From Lactobacillaceae bacterium (GTDB taxonomy: Bacteria; Bacillota; Bacilli; Lactobacillales; Lactobacillaceae), in assembly GCA_031261865.1 (NCBI GenBank), contig JAISIV010000042.1, positions 1-7,209 on the forward strand: 7,209 nucleotides of DNA. Direction: 5' to 3'. Numbering within the stretch: the stretch's first letter is position 1; every line of letters begins with the position of its first letter. Position numbers and translations under genes: made by a program. Positions 5,522 through 7,209 of this stretch are shown piece after piece. Under the pieces are notes generated by a model. It was given only the letters and a program-made list of their open reading frames with translations, was not told the origin of the DNA and made no database searches.

Positions 5522-6361
5522 ATGGCTCAAAACCAAGAACAAATTTTAAATAACTTTAAGCAACAAAAAAGAAATGGTAAGCTCAGTCAGGCTTACCTTT
5601 TTATTGACGCAAAAAACGATCAACAAGCTCTCATTAAAAAGATTGTCGATATATTGTCGGATAATCAAGATACATCAGAAGACTATTACAATGTCTTTAA
5701 TCTCGAAGTAGAAGAGGGGAAGAAAATAATTTCCGTCGATCAAGTCAGAAACTTGATGGAAGAATTTCAGAATAAAACTAAAGTCGTAAAAATCGCCATC
5801 ATTCACGAAGCTGAAAAGTTGAATCCTTCTAGCTCCAATGCCTTATTGAAATTCATTGAGACTCCAGATGAAAACCAAATCATAATTTTTATCGCAAAAA
5901 GTGAGAGTAGTGTTTTGTCGACAATCCGCTCGAGAACTCAAATTGTTGTATTGCCATCTACATCTAAAGAAGAATTACAAGCTTCTTTAGTTAATGATGG
6001 AGTATCTGTTGAAGAAGCTGAATTGTTATCAAAAGTCGTTTCCGACCTAGACGCCGCTAAAGAATTACAAGTTGACGGCTGGTTCTTTAATTTGAAAAAC
6101 GCGCTTACCCATTTTAGTAATTTACTTAGTTCTAAAAGTTATAGTGCTTTTTATGAAGTTGAAAAATCCTTAGTGCCGTTATTTGATAACACTCGTGCAT
6201 ATGTCATCAATCAAGTTTTTGTTGAAATTTTGAAAGATAATTTAATTGTCAATACTCCTATTCTGGATATCACTTTACGAGAACTCAAAAAGATAAATTT
6301 CAATGTCCCTCTACAAGTAATTTACGAAAGTATTGCTCTAAAAGGAGCCAGCCATGATTGA
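5522..6361 (+). CDS. holB: DNA polymerase III subunit delta prime (clamp loader), lacking the zinc module
   Basis: HolB is the non-catalytic delta prime subunit that completes the clamp-loader pentamer with DnaX and delta. Visible family features are LSQAYLFID (21-29), a degenerate P-loop region (no GKT, as expected for delta prime), SVDQVRNL (71-78), VVKIAIIHEAEKLN (88-101), SSNALLKFIETP (104-115) and the SRC-like motif as SRTQIVVLP (137-145). The C-terminal half is helical and poorly conserved. At 279 residues it is somewhat short. The four-cysteine zinc module normally found around residues 45-65 is absent, the SRC cysteine is threonine, and the protein has no cysteine, the same changes as in DnaX. 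The ATG at 5522 is chosen because its N-terminus matches the family; an in-frame TTG at 5468 would add 18 unconserved residues inside darA. No Shine-Dalgarno is seen, so coupling to darA translation is likely. It overlaps rsmI by eight bases (ATGATTGA). Confidence 0.9.
   Translation: MAQNQEQILNNFKQQKRNGKLSQAYLFIDAKNDQQALIKKIVDILSDNQDTSEDYYNVFNLEVEEGKKIISVDQVRNLMEEFQNKTKVVKIAIIHEAEKLNPSSSNALLKFIETPDENQIIIFIAKSESSVLSTIRSRTQIVVLPSTSKEELQASLVNDGVSVEEAELLSKVVSDLDAAKELQVDGWFFNLKNALTHFSNLLSSKSYSAFYEVEKSLVPLFDNTRAYVINQVFVEILKDNLIVNTPILDITLRELKKINFNVPLQVIYESIALKGASHD
6341..6347 (+). promoter_or_regulatory. Shine-Dalgarno of rsmI
   Basis: AAAGGAG lies six bases before the ATG at 6354, within the last codons of holB, and fixes the rsmI start. 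Confidence 0.75.
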
Positions 6362-7209
6362 ACAACAAAGTTTTAGTTCCGACAATGCCAAACTATATTT
6401 GGTACCGACACCAATTGGGAATATTTCCGATATTTCTCCTCGAGCTATTGAAATTTTAGGGGATGTTGACTTAATTGCGGCCGAGGATACGAGACATTCG
6501 GGATTATTGTTGAGCCGTTTAGGTATAAAAACGCAATTGACTTCCCTACATGAGCATAACTATGCTTCTAAAGTGCCGCAGTTAATTGAAGATTTAAAAT
6601 CTGGTTTGTCAGTCGCACAAATCTCAGACGCTGGTACTCCTTCTATTTCTGATCCGGGACATGAGCTAGTAGTAGCTGCCATTGAAAACGATATTGACGT
6701 TGTCTCGATTCCGGGACCTATGGCTGGAATCACGGCCTTAATTGCTAGTGGATTAACCGTCCAACCATTCAGTTTTATTGGTTTTTTGTCACGAAAGAAA
6801 AACGAGCAACTAAGACAATTCGAAACATTTCAACTGCTGCCTCAGACCTATATATTCTATGAATCGCCACAAAGAATTATCGACACTTTAAAAAATGTCA
6901 AAGAGTTTTTTGGAAATAAAATCAGAGTAGTGGCAGCTAGAGAACTAACTAAAAAATTTGAAAGCTATGTACGTGGCAGTGTTACCGAATTATTAGATTT
7001 CTTTTTAGAATATGAACCTCGCGGCGAGTTTGTTTTGATGATTGAGGTTCCAAAAAAAGAAGTTGAAATAATTGATGACGTGAGGGCAATCGAACTAGTT
7101 TCTGATTTAGTTGAAGACGGATTAAAAGCTACTCAAGCCATCAAAAAGGTTTCAAAAGAATTTAACTTGGACCGTAATCGTCTTTACGATTTATATAATA
7201 AAAACAATG
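6354..7209 (+). CDS. rsmI: 16S rRNA (cytidine-1402-2'-O)-methyltransferase RsmI, open at the window edge
   Basis: RsmI 2'-O-methylates C1402 in the ribosomal decoding centre, using S-adenosylmethionine; RsmH adds the base methyl at the same residue. The frame is open for 285 codons to the last base of the window, with no stop, so the true end lies outside, probably by only a few codons given the usual length of about 290 residues. Tetrapyrrole-methylase-fold signatures are in order: LVPTPIGNISDISPRA (16-31), AAEDTRHSG (42-50), LHEHN (65-69), ISDAGTPSISDPG (90-102), SIPGP (118-122), ITALIASGL (126-134) and FIGFLSRKK (141-149), where most homologues have GFLPRK. The C-terminal segment about 250-283 (SDLVEDGLKATQAIKKVSKEF onward) is the usual helical tail. 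The start has a good Shine-Dalgarno and overlaps holB by eight bases. A yabA gene, often found between holB and rsmI, is missing. Confidence 0.95.
   Translation, partial: MIEQQSFSSDNAKLYLVPTPIGNISDISPRAIEILGDVDLIAAEDTRHSGLLLSRLGIKTQLTSLHEHNYASKVPQLIEDLKSGLSVAQISDAGTPSISDPGHELVVAAIENDIDVVSIPGPMAGITALIASGLTVQPFSFIGFLSRKKNEQLRQFETFQLLPQTYIFYESPQRIIDTLKNVKEFFGNKIRVVAARELTKKFESYVRGSVTELLDFFLEYEPRGEFVLMIEVPKKEVEIIDDVRAIELVSDLVEDGLKATQAIKKVSKEFNLDRNRLYDLYNKNN

Overview
This window looks like a vertically inherited chromosomal housekeeping block from a low-GC Firmicute, most likely a member of the Lactobacillales (Lactobacillaceae sensu lato). The evidence is the AT-rich composition, the Gram-positive style Shine-Dalgarno sites (AAGGAGA, AAAGGAG), a short SRP RNA, and the Bacillus/Lactobacillus gene order tadA - SRP RNA - dnaX - recR - yaaL - tmk - yaaQ - holB - rsmI. 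I cannot name the genus from the sequence. There are no mobile elements, CRISPR arrays, tRNAs or rRNAs. All genes lie on the + strand, and there is no gene-free stretch longer than about 140 bases.

Layout. Positions 38-406 encode ribosomal protein bL12 (rplL), followed by a clear intrinsic terminator. Positions 485-1785 hold a tightly overlapped three-gene unit: a lone 75-residue biotinyl-domain protein, a YbxB/RsmC-type rRNA methyltransferase, and the tRNA adenosine deaminase TadA. Positions 1786-1925 contain a minimal SRP RNA gene with its own -10-like element and terminator. Positions 1926 to the window edge form a second compact unit: dnaX (clamp-loader tau), recR, a DUF2508/YaaL-like small protein, tmk, the cyclic-di-AMP receptor darA/yaaQ, holB (clamp-loader delta prime) and rsmI. 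The last gene is still open at the window edge, probably only a few residues short of its end. Neighbouring genes in this unit overlap by 1-11 bases or are separated by one base.

The genes serve translation (bL12, rRNA and tRNA modification, SRP) and chromosome maintenance (clamp loading, recombinational repair, dTMP phosphorylation), with one second-messenger sensor among them.

The main unusual finding is a coherent reduction of the replication clamp loader. DnaX and HolB both lack the four-cysteine zinc module normally placed after the P-loop region. The SRC motif has lost its cysteine in both (SRV, SRT), and each protein has no cysteine at all. Across about 2,320 translated residues the only six cysteines I see are the expected zinc ligands of TadA (2) and RecR (4). 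The genes usually found here for YbaB/EbfC and YabA are absent, and the flanking genes overlap directly. Other notable points are a probable leaderless transcript for the biotinyl protein, a dnaX start without a Shine-Dalgarno, and an SRP RNA with a GAAA tetraloop closed by an A-U pair.
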